Shown here: positions 8,314 to 17,363 of the stretch, piece after piece
Layout: each line of letters opens with the position of its first letter
Numbering within the stretch: position 1 is the stretch's first letter
Assembly: GCF_003034995.1 (NCBI RefSeq)
Contig: NZ_PZKF01000022.1
Coordinates: 1 to 48,784, forward strand
Length of the DNA stretch: 48,784 bases
Source: Phaeovulum veldkampii DSM 11550
GTDB taxonomy: Bacteria > Pseudomonadota > Alphaproteobacteria > Rhodobacterales > Rhodobacteraceae
Direction of reading: 5' to 3'
Notes under the pieces: model-generated
What the model was told of the DNA's origin: nothing
Database searches by the model: none
The model's input: the letters and a program-made list of their open reading frames with translations, nothing else
Program-made: the position numbers and the translations under genes

Positions 8314-9075
8314 TTAACGCGGCAGGGTCAGCACGGCCCCCGCGCGCAGGATCGCCTGCGCCTCGGGCGTCAGATCCTCGTGGTCGGCAGCGTGATGGGG
8401 GGCGGCATGCAGCACGAACGGGGCCAGCAGGCGCAGCGGCCCGCGCCCGCCCTTGCGCGCCTGCACGATTACCCGCCCCGCCGCCCGCCCCGCGCGCGGG
8501 GCTACCGGCAGCACCACGCTGCTGCCCGCCCGCGGCGGCAGCGCAGCCAGAATATCGCCCAGCCGCTCGGCCTGCTGGATCAGCGTCAGATAGCCGCCGG
8601 GGCGCAGACGGCGCAATGCAGCGTCGATCCAGACGGCAAGCGGCGTGGCCTCGCGCTGCGCCGTTTCGCGCCCCGAATCGGCAGCGGCAGTGCCCGAGAA
8701 CGGCGCAAAATAAGGCGGGTTGGCGATCACCTGATCGAAACTGCGGGCGCGCAGGGCGGCGGGCATGGCGGCCAGATCGCCCTCGACCACCTCCAGCACA
8801 AGCCCGTTGGCCGCCGCATTCCGCCTGGCCAGCGCCGCATAGGCCGGTTGCACCTCAAGCCCCGTCAGGCCCAACCCCGGCACCCGCGCGCCCAAACACA
8901 GGCTTGCCACGCCCGCGCCGCAGCCCAGTTCCAGCACCCCCTGGCCCGCCCGTGCCGGACAGGCCGCCGCCAGCAGCACCGCATCCATCGCCGAGCGATA
9001 CCCGGCCCGCGGCTGTGCCAGCGTCAGCCGCCCACCCAGAAACCCGTCCTGCGTCAGATCTTCGGGCGCAAACAT
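8314..9075 (-). CDS. TrmN6-like tRNA1(Val) A37 N6-methyltransferase family protein
   Basis: A 253-residue SAM-dependent methyltransferase of the COG4123 group, whose E. coli member (TrmN6/YfiC) methylates A37 of tRNA1-Val. Visible features are the N-terminal TQDGFLGGRLTLAQPRAGYR stretch with the family's Q-P-x-x-G-Y-R, the SAM motif VLELGCGAG (residues 47-55) and the base-methylating motif NPPYF (119-123). The GRETAQREATPLAVWIDAA part that follows is conserved in the group. The ATG at 9075 shares its first base with the stop of the DUF2007 gene (TGATG). The substrate assignment is by family only. Confidence 0.82.
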   Translation of the reverse strand: MFAPEDLTQDGFLGGRLTLAQPRAGYRSAMDAVLLAAACPARAGQGVLELGCGAGVASLCLGARVPGLGLTGLEVQPAYAALARRNAAANGLVLEVVEGDLAAMPAALRARSFDQVIANPPYFAPFSGTAAADSGRETAQREATPLAVWIDAALRRLRPGGYLTLIQQAERLGDILAALPPRAGSSVVLPVAPRAGRAAGRVIVQARKGGRGPLRLLAPFVLHAAPHHAADHEDLTPEAQAILRAGAVLTLPR

Positions 9076-9290
9076 CAGGCCCCCTGATCCAGCCCGAGGT
9101 CGCGCAGAATGGCGCGCGCCATGAACAAATCGGCGTCGCGCACCATCAGCCTGCGCGGCAAAATGCCGAGGCTGCCATCCAGCACGCTCATGTGGACGTC
9201 GATCTGAAAGGCCGCTATACCCTCGCCTTCAAGGAGCGCGGTGGCGAGGGCCAGACGGACCGGATCGGTGCTGCGCAATAGCTCTTTCAT
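9075..9290 (-). CDS. DUF2007 domain protein
   Basis: A 71-residue soluble protein, MKELLRSTDPVRLALATALL at the start, then GEGIAAFQIDVHMSVLDGSLG and RRLMVRDADLFMARAILRDL. The layout (locate-sequence, short beta hairpin, final helix) is the DUF2007 ('putative signal transducing protein') fold. The ATG at 9290 is preferred to an upstream in-frame TTG at 9296. It is coupled to the TrmN6-like gene by a one-base overlap and is divergent from the polyprenyl synthase gene, with 64 bases between start codons. Confidence 0.85.
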   Translation of the reverse strand: MKELLRSTDPVRLALATALLEGEGIAAFQIDVHMSVLDGSLGILPRRLMVRDADLFMARAILRDLGLDQGA

Positions 9291-9354
9291 GCCCAAGACT
9301 TAGGGGCATCCGCGCGCTCTGTCGAGGCGACGGATTGAAGAACGGGGAAACGCG

Positions 9355-10356
9355 ATGAGCCTCGATGACAAGGCACAAAAACCGCATGACCGGCTGGCCG
9401 AAGCGCTGGCCGATGACATGGCGGCGGTGAACGAGCTGATCCGCACCCGGATGGCCAGCGAACACGCGCCCCGCATCCCCGAGGTCACGGCGCATCTGGT
9501 CGAGGCGGGAGGCAAGCGGCTGCGGCCGATGCTGACGCTGGCGGCGGCCCGGCTGTGCGGCTACGGCGGGCCCTACCATGTGCAGCTGGCGGCGACGGTC
9601 GAATTCATTCACACCGCCACGCTTCTGCACGACGACGTGGTCGACGAAAGCGGCCAGCGCCGCGGGCGGCCCACGGCGAATCTGCTGTGGGACAATAAAT
9701 CCTCGGTGCTGGTGGGCGATTATCTGTTCGCTCGCAGTTTCCAGTTGATGACCGAAACCAACAACATGCGGGTGCTAGAAATCCTCGCCAATGCCTCGGC
9801 CACGATCTCGGAGGGCGAGGTGCTGCAACTGACCGCGGCGCAGGATCTGGCGACTGACGAGGGGATCTATCTCAAGGTCGTCCGCGGCAAGACCGCGGCG
9901 CTGTTTTCGGCCGCCACCGAAGTGGGCGGCGTGATCGCTGGCGCCACCGAGGCGCAGGTGCAGGCGCTTTACACCTATGGCGACGCGCTGGGTGTCGCAT
10001 TCCAGATTGTCGACGATTATCTGGACTACGCCGGCGAGGCGGCCACGATCGGCAAGAACACCGGCGACGATTTCCGCGAGCGCAAGCTGACCATGCCGGT
10101 GATCAAGGCCGTGGTCTGCGCGGATGCCGAGGAACGTGCCTTCTGGTCGCGCGTGATCGAAAAAGGCGACCAGCACGAGGGCGATCTGGCCACCGCGCTG
10201 GCAATCATGGCCCGCCATGGCACGCTGAAAGCAACCCGTGCCGAGGCGCTGGCCTGGGCCGAAAAGGCACGCGCCGCACTGCGCTGCCTGCCCGCCCATC
10301 CGCTGCGTGACATGCTGGACGATCTCGCGCTCTACGTCGTCGCCCGAATCAACTGA
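9355..10356 (+). CDS. Long-chain all-trans polyprenyl diphosphate synthase (octa- to decaprenyl)
   Basis: Makes the isoprenoid side chain of ubiquinone by repeated addition of isopentenyl diphosphate. The 333-residue protein shows GGKRLRP (residues 52-58), the first Asp-rich motif DDVVD (93-97) and the second DDYLD (220-224). Small residues before the first motif (THTATLLH-type context) indicate a long product rather than farnesyl diphosphate. Rhodobacteraceae use ubiquinone-10, so decaprenyl diphosphate synthase (IspB/DdsA-like) is the likely activity; chain length cannot be read safely. It sits opposite ispE, an MEP-pathway gene that supplies its precursors, across a long inverted repeat. 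Confidence 0.9.
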   Translation: MSLDDKAQKPHDRLAEALADDMAAVNELIRTRMASEHAPRIPEVTAHLVEAGGKRLRPMLTLAAARLCGYGGPYHVQLAATVEFIHTATLLHDDVVDESGQRRGRPTANLLWDNKSSVLVGDYLFARSFQLMTETNNMRVLEILANASATISEGEVLQLTAAQDLATDEGIYLKVVRGKTAALFSAATEVGGVIAGATEAQVQALYTYGDALGVAFQIVDDYLDYAGEAATIGKNTGDDFRERKLTMPVIKAVVCADAEERAFWSRVIEKGDQHEGDLATALAIMARHGTLKATRAEALAWAEKARAALRCLPAHPLRDMLDDLALYVVARIN

Positions 10357-10360
10357 GCCC

Positions 10361-10445
10361 TTTCATCTTGGTCCAAATATCCCCGCCGGAGGCTTCCGCA
10401 CTGACCGTGGGAGCCTCCGGCGGGGATATTTTTGCCAAGATGAAA
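10361..10445. repeat. Long inverted repeat made of two dispersed elements
   Basis: Two 34-base arms (10361-10394 and 10412-10445) are reverse complements at 31 of 34 positions, with a 17-base loop. Each arm reads AGCCTCCGGCGGGGATATTT then CCAAGATGAAA after three variable bases. It lies between the convergent polyprenyl synthase and ispE genes and should fold into a very strong stem, so a two-way terminator is likely. A single copy of the same core occurs at 16547-16568, so the arms look like two inverted copies of a dispersed element. Confidence 0.85.
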
Positions 10446-10451
10446 AGTCGA

Positions 10452-11294
10452 TCAGGCCAGAACTGCGCTGTCGCTGACCCACCAGCCCGGCTGGCCCGCG
10501 GCGAGGGCGCAGGCGGCGGATGCGGCGGATGCGGCGCTGGCGAACAGCCCAAAGCAGGTGGCGCCAGAGCCTGACATCCGCGCCAGAAGGCACCCGTCGC
10601 AGGCTGCCAGCGCGGCAAGAACAGTGCCGATCACCGGCTGGATCGCCAGCGCCGGCGGCTCCAGATCGTTGCGCTGGCTGCGCAGGAAATCAGCAAGGTC
10701 CATGGCGCTGGACCAGTTCGGCAGCGGGTCCGGCATCGCCGGATTGGTCTTTTGCGTCAGCGCCCGGAACACGGCGGGCGTGGCCAGCGGCACACCAGGA
10801 TTAACCAGCACCAGCCAGAGCGGTGGCAGTTGCGGCACATCGGACAGAATCTCGCCCAGCCCCGCCATCCGGCGCGGGCGCGGGTCAAGGCAGACTGGCA
10901 CATCGGCGCCAAGCCGGGCAGTCTCTATCGCCGGGGGCAGCGTTACAGCCCACAGCCGGGCCAGCGCCCGCAAGGTGGCCGCTGCATCGGACGAACCGCC
11001 GCCGATGCCCGAGGCCATCGGCAGGTGTTTTTCCAGCGTGATCGCGGCGCCCTGCCCGGCCTGCCCCAGCATCCGCGCCGCGCGCAGCACCAGGTTGTCG
11101 CCATCCGCCGGAATGCCCGCCGCTTTCGGCCCGGTCACTGTGAGGCGCAGATCGTCGGCCGGTTCCACGAGGATACGGTCGCCCGCCTCGGCAAAGACCA
11201 CCAGCGAATCGAGCAGGTGATAGCCATCTTCGCGCTGACCGGTGACATGCAGCGTCAGGTTGATCTTGGCCGGGGCCAGCGCCTCAATTGCCAT
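10452..11294 (-). CDS. ispE: 4-diphosphocytidyl-2-C-methyl-D-erythritol kinase
   Basis: GHMP kinase of the non-mevalonate (MEP) isoprenoid pathway; phosphorylates CDP-methylerythritol with ATP. The 280-residue protein begins with the family motif [11 protein letters not shown] (catalytic Lys10) and has the ATP-binding glycine loop [15 protein letters not shown] (residues 92-106), GADVPVCL with the catalytic Asp near 150, and the C-terminal [13 protein letters not shown]. The C-terminus is unusually rich in Ala (residues 254-268). Its start lies inside the end of the TPR gene (11-base overlap), which suggests coupled translation of an ETF-QO - TPR - ispE group. Confidence 0.94.
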   Translation of the reverse strand: MAIEALAPAKINLTLHVTGQREDGYHLLDSLVVFAEAGDRILVEPADDLRLTVTGPKAAGIPADGDNLVLRAARMLGQAGQGAAITLEKHLPMASGIGGGSSDAAATLRALARLWAVTLPPAIETARLGADVPVCLDPRPRRMAGLGEILSDVPQLPPLWLVLVNPGVPLATPAVFRALTQKTNPAMPDPLPNWSSAMDLADFLRSQRNDLEPPALAIQPVIGTVLAALAACDGCLLARMSGSGATCFGLFASAASAASAACALAAGQPGWWVSDSAVLA

Positions 11295-12996
11295 TCAGGA
11301 CCGCCTTCAGGGGGGCTGTGCCTTCCTCGGCCAGAACGGCATCAAGACCGACCTCCAGCTTGCGGCGGATGCGGACTGCGTCTTTCTCGGTTTCTGGCCC
11401 AAAAGACAGCGCGCGGCGCCACTGAAACGCTGCCTCGCGCGCACGCCCGACAGCCCAGTAGACATCGCCCAGATGATCGTTCACCAGCGAATCCGCAGGC
11501 ATCCGTTCGACCGCGCGTTCCATCTGCACGACCGATTCCTCATAGCGGCCAAGGCGGAAAAGTGCCCAGCCGAGCGAGTCGATGATATAGCCATCCTCGG
11601 GCCGCGCGGCCACGGCGCGTTCGATCATCGTAAGCGCCTCGGTCAGGTTTTCCTGTTTCTCGACATAGGAATACCCCAGATAGTTCAGCACCTGTGGCTG
11701 TTCGGGCTCTAGGCGCAGGGCAGTGCGCAGATCGGATTCGGCCTTGTCCCAGGCATTCGTCCGCTCATGCGCGATGCCACGCGCATAAAACAGAAACCAC
11801 TGTGCGGCCTCGGGAGTGTCGAACAGCGATATCGCCTTGTCATAGGCACGAGCGGCCTCGCCATAGCGCTCCTCGCGCCGCAACGTGTCGCCCAGGGCCG
11901 ACCAGACGCCGGGCAGATCGGGGTGCGATCGGGTCAGTTGTTCCAGCACCTCGATTGCGGCCTCGGTCCGGTCTGCCGCCACCAGCGCATCGGCGCGGCC
12001 CAGTTCGGCGGCGTGAAACGCCGGGTCGTCGCGTGGAATACGGGCATAGGCTGCGGTTGCCAGATCGAACTGTTCCTGCTGTTCCAGTATGGCCGCGGTC
12101 ATCAGGATGGCATCGACCAGACCGGGGCGCAGATATTCGCCCAGCCGGGCGTAAACCAGTGTGTAGGCGTCGGGTGTTTCCGAATTGAGCGCCCCTGCCA
12201 CGGTATAAAATGTCTCGGCCAGACCATCGACCGCCGAGCCGACCATGGTGAAAGGCAGCCGCTCGCCCGCCACCAGACGGGCGCGTATATCCGACAGGGC
12301 CGGGTCCAGATCGACGGCAAAGGCGGCATCCAGCAGCGCCAGCGCATCGGCGTTGCGTTCCAGCTGGCTGAGAACCTGCACATGGGCCTGAACGCCGCGC
12401 CGTGTTGCCCGCATCGGTCGCCCGGCCTCACCCGAAAAGATCTGATCGGCGCCTTCGAAATCGCCCACCGAAGCCAGCGCCAGCGCCTTGTGATACAGCC
12501 CAAAGGCTTCAAGCCCGCGCATTTTCGACAGCCGGTCAAAGCTGCGCACCGCATCCGACATGTGGCCCCGGCCCAGTTCCGCCCAAGCCTCGGCCAGCAC
12601 GCCGACCAGCGGGCCCACATTAATGCCCTCTTTCAGCAGGCTCAACACGCCGTCGAAATCGCCCGTCCGGCCACGTTCGGCCAAAAGCACCAGCGCCGCG
12701 ATCTGGCTGCCGTCGGGGGCTGCGCCCATTTCCCGCGCGATTACGGCGGCGCGGTCGAAATCGGCGGTGCCGAGATAAGCGATCAGGGCCGATTCCTGCA
12801 ACAAGGGGTTGGCAGGGTCGGACAGAAGGGCCTGCGCGTAATAGGTAGCGGCGCTGCTGTAATCAGAGCCGCCACTGGCGTGGCGGGCGGCCAGATAGGC
12901 GCCTGACACAGACGTTTCAGCCCGCGATTGCGGCGCGCCCATGATCACGGCAGGGGCGAGCAGGAAGGGGGCGAGGACAGTGAACAAGCGCGGCAA
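11284..12996 (-). CDS. Exported TPR-repeat protein
   Basis: A 570-residue protein with an N-terminal signal peptide (hydrophobic stretch about residues 4-20, then SRAETS) and tetratricopeptide repeats over most of its length. The clearest are at about residues 350-530: [38 protein letters not shown] and [22 protein letters not shown]. TPRs are protein-binding scaffolds; a periplasmic or outer-membrane assembly role is likely but unproven. The start is TTG at 12996, six bases after AAAGGAG, and this is the only start that includes the whole signal peptide. It overlaps ispE by 11 bases and lies 92 bases downstream of ETF-QO. Confidence 0.88.
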   Translation of the reverse strand: MPRLFTVLAPFLLAPAVIMGAPQSRAETSVSGAYLAARHASGGSDYSSAATYYAQALLSDPANPLLQESALIAYLGTADFDRAAVIAREMGAAPDGSQIAALVLLAERGRTGDFDGVLSLLKEGINVGPLVGVLAEAWAELGRGHMSDAVRSFDRLSKMRGLEAFGLYHKALALASVGDFEGADQIFSGEAGRPMRATRRGVQAHVQVLSQLERNADALALLDAAFAVDLDPALSDIRARLVAGERLPFTMVGSAVDGLAETFYTVAGALNSETPDAYTLVYARLGEYLRPGLVDAILMTAAILEQQEQFDLATAAYARIPRDDPAFHAAELGRADALVAADRTEAAIEVLEQLTRSHPDLPGVWSALGDTLRREERYGEAARAYDKAISLFDTPEAAQWFLFYARGIAHERTNAWDKAESDLRTALRLEPEQPQVLNYLGYSYVEKQENLTEALTMIERAVAARPEDGYIIDSLGWALFRLGRYEESVVQMERAVERMPADSLVNDHLGDVYWAVGRAREAAFQWRRALSFGPETEKDAVRIRRKLEVGLDAVLAEEGTAPLKAVLNGN

Positions 12997-13088
12997 TTGC
13001 GGCTCCTTTGCGGGATCGCGTCAGGGTAGCGGGACGCCCCGCGCAAGGCAATGCAAGGCGCGGCCCTTCGGCGCGCCTCGCGCAAGCG

Positions 13089-14738
13089 TTACATGTTGGG
13101 GTAATTCGGGCCGTCGCCCCCCTGCGGCGTGGTCCAGGTGATGTTCTGGCTGGGATCCTTGATGTCGCAGGTCTTGCAGTGCACGCAGTTCTGGAAGTTG
13201 ATCTGGAACCGCGGCCCCTCCTCGCCGTCGAGCACCTCATAGACGCCGGCCGGGCAATAGCGTTGCGCAGGCTCGGCGTATTTCGGCAGGTTCACCGCGA
13301 TCGGCACCGACGCGTCCTTCAGCCGCAGGTGGCAGGGCTGGCTTTCCTCGTGGTTGGTGGCGGCGAAGGCCACATTGGTCAGCCGGTCGAAAGACAGCTT
13401 TCCATCGGGCTTGGGGTAGTCGATGGGCTGGAAGTTTGCCGCCACACCTGTATGGGCGGCATCGGTCGAATGGTGTTTCAGCGTGCCCAGCGGATTCCAG
13501 CCGGTCAGGTTGGCCATCCACATGTCGAAACCGCCCAGAATCAGGCTGCCCCACATGCCCATGTGCGACCACAGCGGCTTGACGTTGCGAACCGGCAGCA
13601 GATCCTTGGCGATGGCGCCCGTGCGCAGTTCGGTTTCATATTCGGACAGCTCATCGCCCGCACGACCCGCCTTGATCGCCGCCGCCGCCGCATGGGCCGC
13701 AGCGATGCCCGACAGCATCGCGTTATGGTTGCCTTTGATCCGCGGCACGTTCACCAGCCCCGCTGAACAGCCCAGCAACGCGCCTCCGGGGAAAACCACC
13801 TTCGGGATCGACTGCCAACCCCCTTCCGAGATCGCCCGCGCGCCATAGGCCACGCGCTTGCCGCCCTCCAGCAGGCTTGCCACCATCGGGTGATGCTTGA
13901 ACCGCTGAAATTCCATGTAGGGGTTCAAATACGGGTTTTCATAGTTCAGATGCACCACGAAACCCAGAAAGACCTGATTGTTTTCCGCGTGATAGATGAA
14001 CGACCCGCCCGAGGCATCCTTGGTCAGCGGCCAACCCATGGTGTGGCTGACGGTGCCTTCGCGATGCTTGGCGGGGTCGATCTCCCAGATTTCCTTCATG
14101 CCGATGCCGAATTTCTGCGGGCTTTTGCCCTCCGACAGATCGAACTTCTCGATTACCTGCTTGGCCAGCGATCCGCGCACGCCCTCCGACAGGAAGACGT
14201 ATTTGCCCAGCAGTTCCATGCCAGGCTCATAGTTCGGGCCGGGTGTGCCGTCGGACTGGCGGCCAAACTCGCCCGCAATCACGCCGCGCACGCGCCCGTC
14301 GTCGCCCCAGACCAGGTCCGAGGCCGACATGCCGGGGAAGATTTCCACGCCCAGCGCCTCGGCCTGTTCGGCCAGCCAGCGGCAGACATTGCCCATCGAC
14401 ACGATATATTTGCCGTGGTTCGACATCAGCGGCGGCATCAGCCAGGTTGGCAGCTTGATCTTGCCCACAGGACCGAGAATGAAGAAGTTGTCGGTCTTGA
14501 CCGCGGTTTTGACCGGCGCGCTGCGGCTTTTCCAGTCGGGGAACAACGTGTTCAGCCCGACCGGGTCCAGAACCGCGCCCGACAGGATATGCGCGCCGAC
14601 CTCGGAACCCTTTTCCAGCACCACGACCGACAAATCGGGATCGATCTCTTTCAGGCGGATCGCCGCCGACAGCCCCGCAGGCCCCGCGCCGACGATGACC
14701 ACATCATATTCCATCGCTTCCCGTTCGATCGCGGTCAT
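13089..14738 (-). CDS. Electron transfer flavoprotein-ubiquinone oxidoreductase
   Basis: Membrane-associated flavo-iron-sulfur enzyme that passes electrons from ETF (acyl-CoA and amino-acid dehydrogenases) to ubiquinone. The 549-residue protein has the FAD motif VVIVGAGPAGLSAA (about residues 11-24), a central ubiquinone-binding region around the PTWLMPPLMSNHGKY segment (about 95-110) and a C-terminal 4Fe-4S ferredoxin-like domain with CVHCKTCDIKDP. It lacks the mitochondrial targeting part but is otherwise collinear with ETFDH. The ATG at 14738 follows GGGGGAGTGG. It is a single gene facing away from greA, with TPR and ispE behind it. Confidence 0.95.
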   Translation of the reverse strand: MTAIEREAMEYDVVIVGAGPAGLSAAIRLKEIDPDLSVVVLEKGSEVGAHILSGAVLDPVGLNTLFPDWKSRSAPVKTAVKTDNFFILGPVGKIKLPTWLMPPLMSNHGKYIVSMGNVCRWLAEQAEALGVEIFPGMSASDLVWGDDGRVRGVIAGEFGRQSDGTPGPNYEPGMELLGKYVFLSEGVRGSLAKQVIEKFDLSEGKSPQKFGIGMKEIWEIDPAKHREGTVSHTMGWPLTKDASGGSFIYHAENNQVFLGFVVHLNYENPYLNPYMEFQRFKHHPMVASLLEGGKRVAYGARAISEGGWQSIPKVVFPGGALLGCSAGLVNVPRIKGNHNAMLSGIAAAHAAAAAIKAGRAGDELSEYETELRTGAIAKDLLPVRNVKPLWSHMGMWGSLILGGFDMWMANLTGWNPLGTLKHHSTDAAHTGVAANFQPIDYPKPDGKLSFDRLTNVAFAATNHEESQPCHLRLKDASVPIAVNLPKYAEPAQRYCPAGVYEVLDGEEGPRFQINFQNCVHCKTCDIKDPSQNITWTTPQGGDGPNYPNM

Positions 14739-14886
14739 CGTCCACTCCCCCGCTTGCGCATGCACTGGCTGTGTTTATGCGGGAACGACTAGCTTACCCG
14801 AGGGCATGTGGCAATCGTGACGCGACGAAGCATTTCGCACCTGCGGCATCAGGGCCGCGTCTCGGCCGCGTTTTTCGGCCCCGCTC

Positions 14887-14915
14887 TTGACTTTGCAGGC
14901 CCAACCCGGATTTAC
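14887..14915 (+). promoter_or_regulatory. Possible greA promoter
   Basis: TTGACT at 14887-14892, a 17-base spacer, then the weak box ATTTAC at 14910-14915. A start near 14922 would give a leader of only about 30 bases, and the only good AGGAGG (14916-14921) would then lie at the very start or outside of it. The -35 box is good, the -10 box is poor. Confidence 0.35.
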
Positions 14916-14951
14916 AGGAGGCAACACAGCGTTATTTGCGAGCCGGCCTTC

Positions 14952-15422
14952 ATGGAAAAGATACCGATGACGCGGGCGGGATTTGTCGCTCTCGATGAAG
15001 AACTCAAAACCCTGAAAACCGTCGATCGCCCGGCCATCATCCGCGACATCGCCGAGGCGCGGGCGCATGGCGACCTGTCGGAGAATGCCGAATACCACGC
15101 CGCACGCGAACGCCAGAGCTTTATCGAGGGCCGGATCAAAGAGCTTGAAGGGCTGATCAGCCGCGCCGAGGTGATCGACCCGGCCAAGTTCTCGGGCTCG
15201 ATCAAGTTCGGCGCCACGGTGACGCTGGTCGATGAGGACAGCGACGAGGAACGCACCTATCAGATCGTGGGTGAAACCGAGGCCGATATCGAGCGGGGCC
15301 TGCTGAACATCCGATCGCCGCTGGCGCGGGCGCTGATTGGCAAGGACGAGGGCGACAGCGTCGAGGTGCGCACACCTGGCGGCGACAAGAGTTATGAAAT
15401 CCTCGCGATCCGCTACATCTGA
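14952..15422 (+). CDS. greA: Transcription elongation factor GreA
   Basis: Binds the secondary channel of RNA polymerase and stimulates cleavage of backtracked transcripts. The 156-residue protein has the N-terminal coiled coil with the acidic tip ([15 protein letters not shown], about residues 37-51) and a C-terminal FKBP-like domain ending [18 protein letters not shown]. The ATG at 14952 gives the family N-terminus [11 protein letters not shown]. There is no good ribosome-binding site directly before it, since the AGGAGG at 14916-14921 is about 30 bases upstream; a second Met at residue 6 is the alternative. It lies directly before a membrane-protein gene, with only 26 bases between. Confidence 0.95.
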   Translation: MEKIPMTRAGFVALDEELKTLKTVDRPAIIRDIAEARAHGDLSENAEYHAARERQSFIEGRIKELEGLISRAEVIDPAKFSGSIKFGATVTLVDEDSDEERTYQIVGETEADIERGLLNIRSPLARALIGKDEGDSVEVRTPGGDKSYEILAIRYI

Positions 15423-15448
15423 CAATGGCGGGCCGCACGGAGGGGCAG

Positions 15449-16492
15449 ATGCCAGAAGATCCGTCCGAGACCACCGATGATCGGGCGCCCTCGCTGCCAC
15501 ATCTGGGGCTGCGCGCCCGGCTGACGCCTGCCCCCCGCTTCAGCGGCACCGAGATGCTGGCCTTGGTGCTGACGGCTGGCTGGCTGGGCCTGGTGGGCCT
15601 GTTCTTTCTGCTGATCGGCCCCGGCACCGGGGGCGGCAACGGTCTGACGCTGGTGTTGACACTGGTTGGCATCTTTTTACCGGTGGCAATGATCTGGGTG
15701 GCCGCCGTCACCAGCCGCACCGCGCGCGAGATGCGCGCCGAGGCGCTACGCCTGCAACAGTCGATTGATGCGATGCGGCAGGCCTGGGTCACGCAGCAAA
15801 GCCTGATGAATCGCCCCTCGGTCGAGCGAAAACTGGACGAGATCGCCGCCGCAGCGCGGCAGACCGAAACCGCGCTGGCCACCTTTGCCTCGCGCCGTGA
15901 TACAGCCGCTACGCAGCCCTCGGCTGACCGCAAGGCGGCGCTGGCCGCCCCTCGCGCGCAGCCCACCGGCGAGGATCAGCCGGCACTGGCGCTGGGCACC
16001 CCGGCCGAGGCGCTTCACGCCCCGGTCTCGATTGGCGATTTCATCCGCGCGCTGAACTTCCCCGACTCGGGCGAGGACCGAGAGGGCTTTCGCGCGCTGC
16101 GCCGTGCGCTGGAAGAGCGCGACATGGCCAAACTGATCCGCGCCGCACAGGATGTGCTGACGCTTCTGGCGCAGGACGGCATCTTTATGGATGACCTGAC
16201 CCCCGACCGCGCCCGCCCCGAAATCTGGCGCCGCTTTGCCCAAGGCGAGCGCGGACGCGCGATTGCCGGACTTGGCGGGGTGCGCGACAGATCAAGCCTG
16301 GCGCTGACCGCCGGACGGATGCGGCAGGACACGATCTTCCGCGATGCGGCGCATCATTTCCTGCGCCAGTTCGACAAGACACTTGCCGAATTCGAAAGGA
16401 ACGCCAGCGATGCCGAGGTGGCCGAATTTGCCGATACCCGCACCGCGCGCGCCTTCATGCTGCTGGGGCGTGTGACGGGCGCCTTCGATTGA
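15449..16492 (+). CDS. Conserved membrane protein of unknown function downstream of greA
   Basis: A 347-residue protein: acidic N-terminus, two transmembrane helices (about residues 37-60 and 66-88), a long charged coiled-coil-like part (RTAREMRAEALRLQQSIDAMRQAW), an Ala/Pro-rich linker, and a soluble C-terminal domain from about 190 containing FIRALNFPDSGEDREGFRALRRALEERD. I recall such proteins in Rhodobacteraceae next to greA but know no function. GGAGG at 15439-15443 points to the ATG at 15449; an ATG 24 bases earlier is in frame but has no ribosome-binding site. It converges on sdhB. Confidence 0.8.
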   Translation: MPEDPSETTDDRAPSLPHLGLRARLTPAPRFSGTEMLALVLTAGWLGLVGLFFLLIGPGTGGGNGLTLVLTLVGIFLPVAMIWVAAVTSRTAREMRAEALRLQQSIDAMRQAWVTQQSLMNRPSVERKLDEIAAAARQTETALATFASRRDTAATQPSADRKAALAAPRAQPTGEDQPALALGTPAEALHAPVSIGDFIRALNFPDSGEDREGFRALRRALEERDMAKLIRAAQDVLTLLAQDGIFMDDLTPDRARPEIWRRFAQGERGRAIAGLGGVRDRSSLALTAGRMRQDTIFRDAAHHFLRQFDKTLAEFERNASDAEVAEFADTRTARAFMLLGRVTGAFD

Positions 16493-16516
16493 TAGGCGAT
16501 GGTGCGAATGAAACGG

Positions 16517-16537
16517 CCGGGGGCTGTGCGCCCCCGG
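16517..16537 (+). terminator. Hairpin after the greA-linked membrane protein gene
   Basis: An eight-base perfect stem (CCGGGGGC at 16517-16524 with GCCCCCGG at 16530-16537) and a five-base loop lie 25 bases past the stop. There is no T run directly after it, so efficiency on its own is uncertain. It is followed by the dispersed element and the sdhB-side hairpin, so the 90-base convergent gap is almost wholly structured. Confidence 0.5.
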
Positions 16538-16546
16538 ACCCCCGCA

Positions 16547-16568
16547 GGATATTTGTGCCAAGATGAAA
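16547..16568 (+). repeat. Single copy of the dispersed GGATATTT...CCAAGATGAAA element
   Basis: GGATATTTGTGCCAAGATGAAA-type core, the same sequence as both arms of the inverted repeat at 10361-10445 except for the three variable bases in the middle. It is preceded by a C/G-rich stretch, as in the other copies, and lies in a convergent intergenic gap (end of the greA cluster, end of the sdh operon). Both sites being between converging genes suggests a transcript-end element. Confidence 0.8.
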
Positions 16569-16584
16569 GGGGCGGTTGCCCCTT
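16567..16584 (-). terminator. Terminator of the sdh operon
   Basis: AAGGGGC at 16567-16573 pairs perfectly with GCCCCTT at 16578-16584 around a GGTT loop. Read on the minus strand, the stem begins at the sdhB stop codon itself and ends in CCCCTTTCATCTT, a modest T-rich tail supplied by the dispersed element. Confidence 0.55.
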
Positions 16585-17359
16585 AGACCATGCGCTGAAC
16601 CATCATCTTCTTGATCTCGGCAATCGCCTTGGCCGGGTTCAGGCCCTTGGGGCAGGTCTTGGCGCAGTTCATGATCGTATGGCAGCGGTAGAGCTTGAAC
16701 GGGTCTTCAAGCGCGTCGAGCCGTTCTGCCGTCGCCTCGTCGCGACTGTCGATGATCCAGCGGTAGGCGTGCAACAGCGTGGCAGGGCCAAGGTAGCGAT
16801 CGCCATTCCACCAGTAGCTGGGGCACGAGGTGGAACAGGAGGCACACATCACGCATTCATAAAGACCGTCGAGCTTTTTGCGGTCTTCGATCGACTGGCG
16901 CCATTCCTTTGCGGGGCGATTGGTTTTCGTTTCCAGCCACGGCATGATCGAGGCATGCTGGGCGTAGAACAGCGTCAGATCGGGGATCAGGTCTTTCACC
17001 ACCGGCATATGCGGCAGCGGGTAGATTTTCACATCACCCTTGACCTCGTCGAGGCCGTAGATGCAGGCCAGCGTGTTGATGCCGTCGATGTTCATCGCGC
17101 ATGAGCCGCAGATCCCTTCGCGGCAGGAGCGGCGGAAGGTGAGCGTCGGGTCGATTTCGGCCTTGATCTTGATCAGCGCATCCAGAACCATCGGCCCGCA
17201 TTTCGCGATGTCGATGAAATAGGTGTCGACCCGCGGGTTTTCGCCGGTGTCGGGATCCCAGCGATAGATCAGGAATTTGCGGATGCTTTTGCCTTCGGGG
17301 CGCGGCCAGGTCTTGCCGGTGCGGACCTTGGAGTTCTTGGGCAGCGTGAATTGGACCAT
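16583..17359 (-). CDS. sdhB: Succinate dehydrogenase iron-sulfur subunit
   Basis: Carries electrons from SdhA to the quinone site in respiratory complex II. The 258-residue protein has the 2Fe-2S ferredoxin domain with Cys79, Cys84, Cys87 and Cys99 ([10 protein letters not shown]) and the C-terminal 4Fe-4S/3Fe-4S domain with Cys169-xx-172-xx-175-xxx-179 ([11 protein letters not shown]) and [14 protein letters not shown]. The ATG at 17359 gives the normal N-terminus [12 protein letters not shown]. It is the last gene of the minus-strand order sdhC-sdhD-sdhA-lipoprotein-sdhB and lies four bases behind the lipoprotein gene. Confidence 0.97.
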   Translation of the reverse strand: MVQFTLPKNSKVRTGKTWPRPEGKSIRKFLIYRWDPDTGENPRVDTYFIDIAKCGPMVLDALIKIKAEIDPTLTFRRSCREGICGSCAMNIDGINTLACIYGLDEVKGDVKIYPLPHMPVVKDLIPDLTLFYAQHASIMPWLETKTNRPAKEWRQSIEDRKKLDGLYECVMCASCSTSCPSYWWNGDRYLGPATLLHAYRWIIDSRDEATAERLDALEDPFKLYRCHTIMNCAKTCPKGLNPAKAIAEIKKMMVQRMV

Positions 17360-17363
17360 TGGC

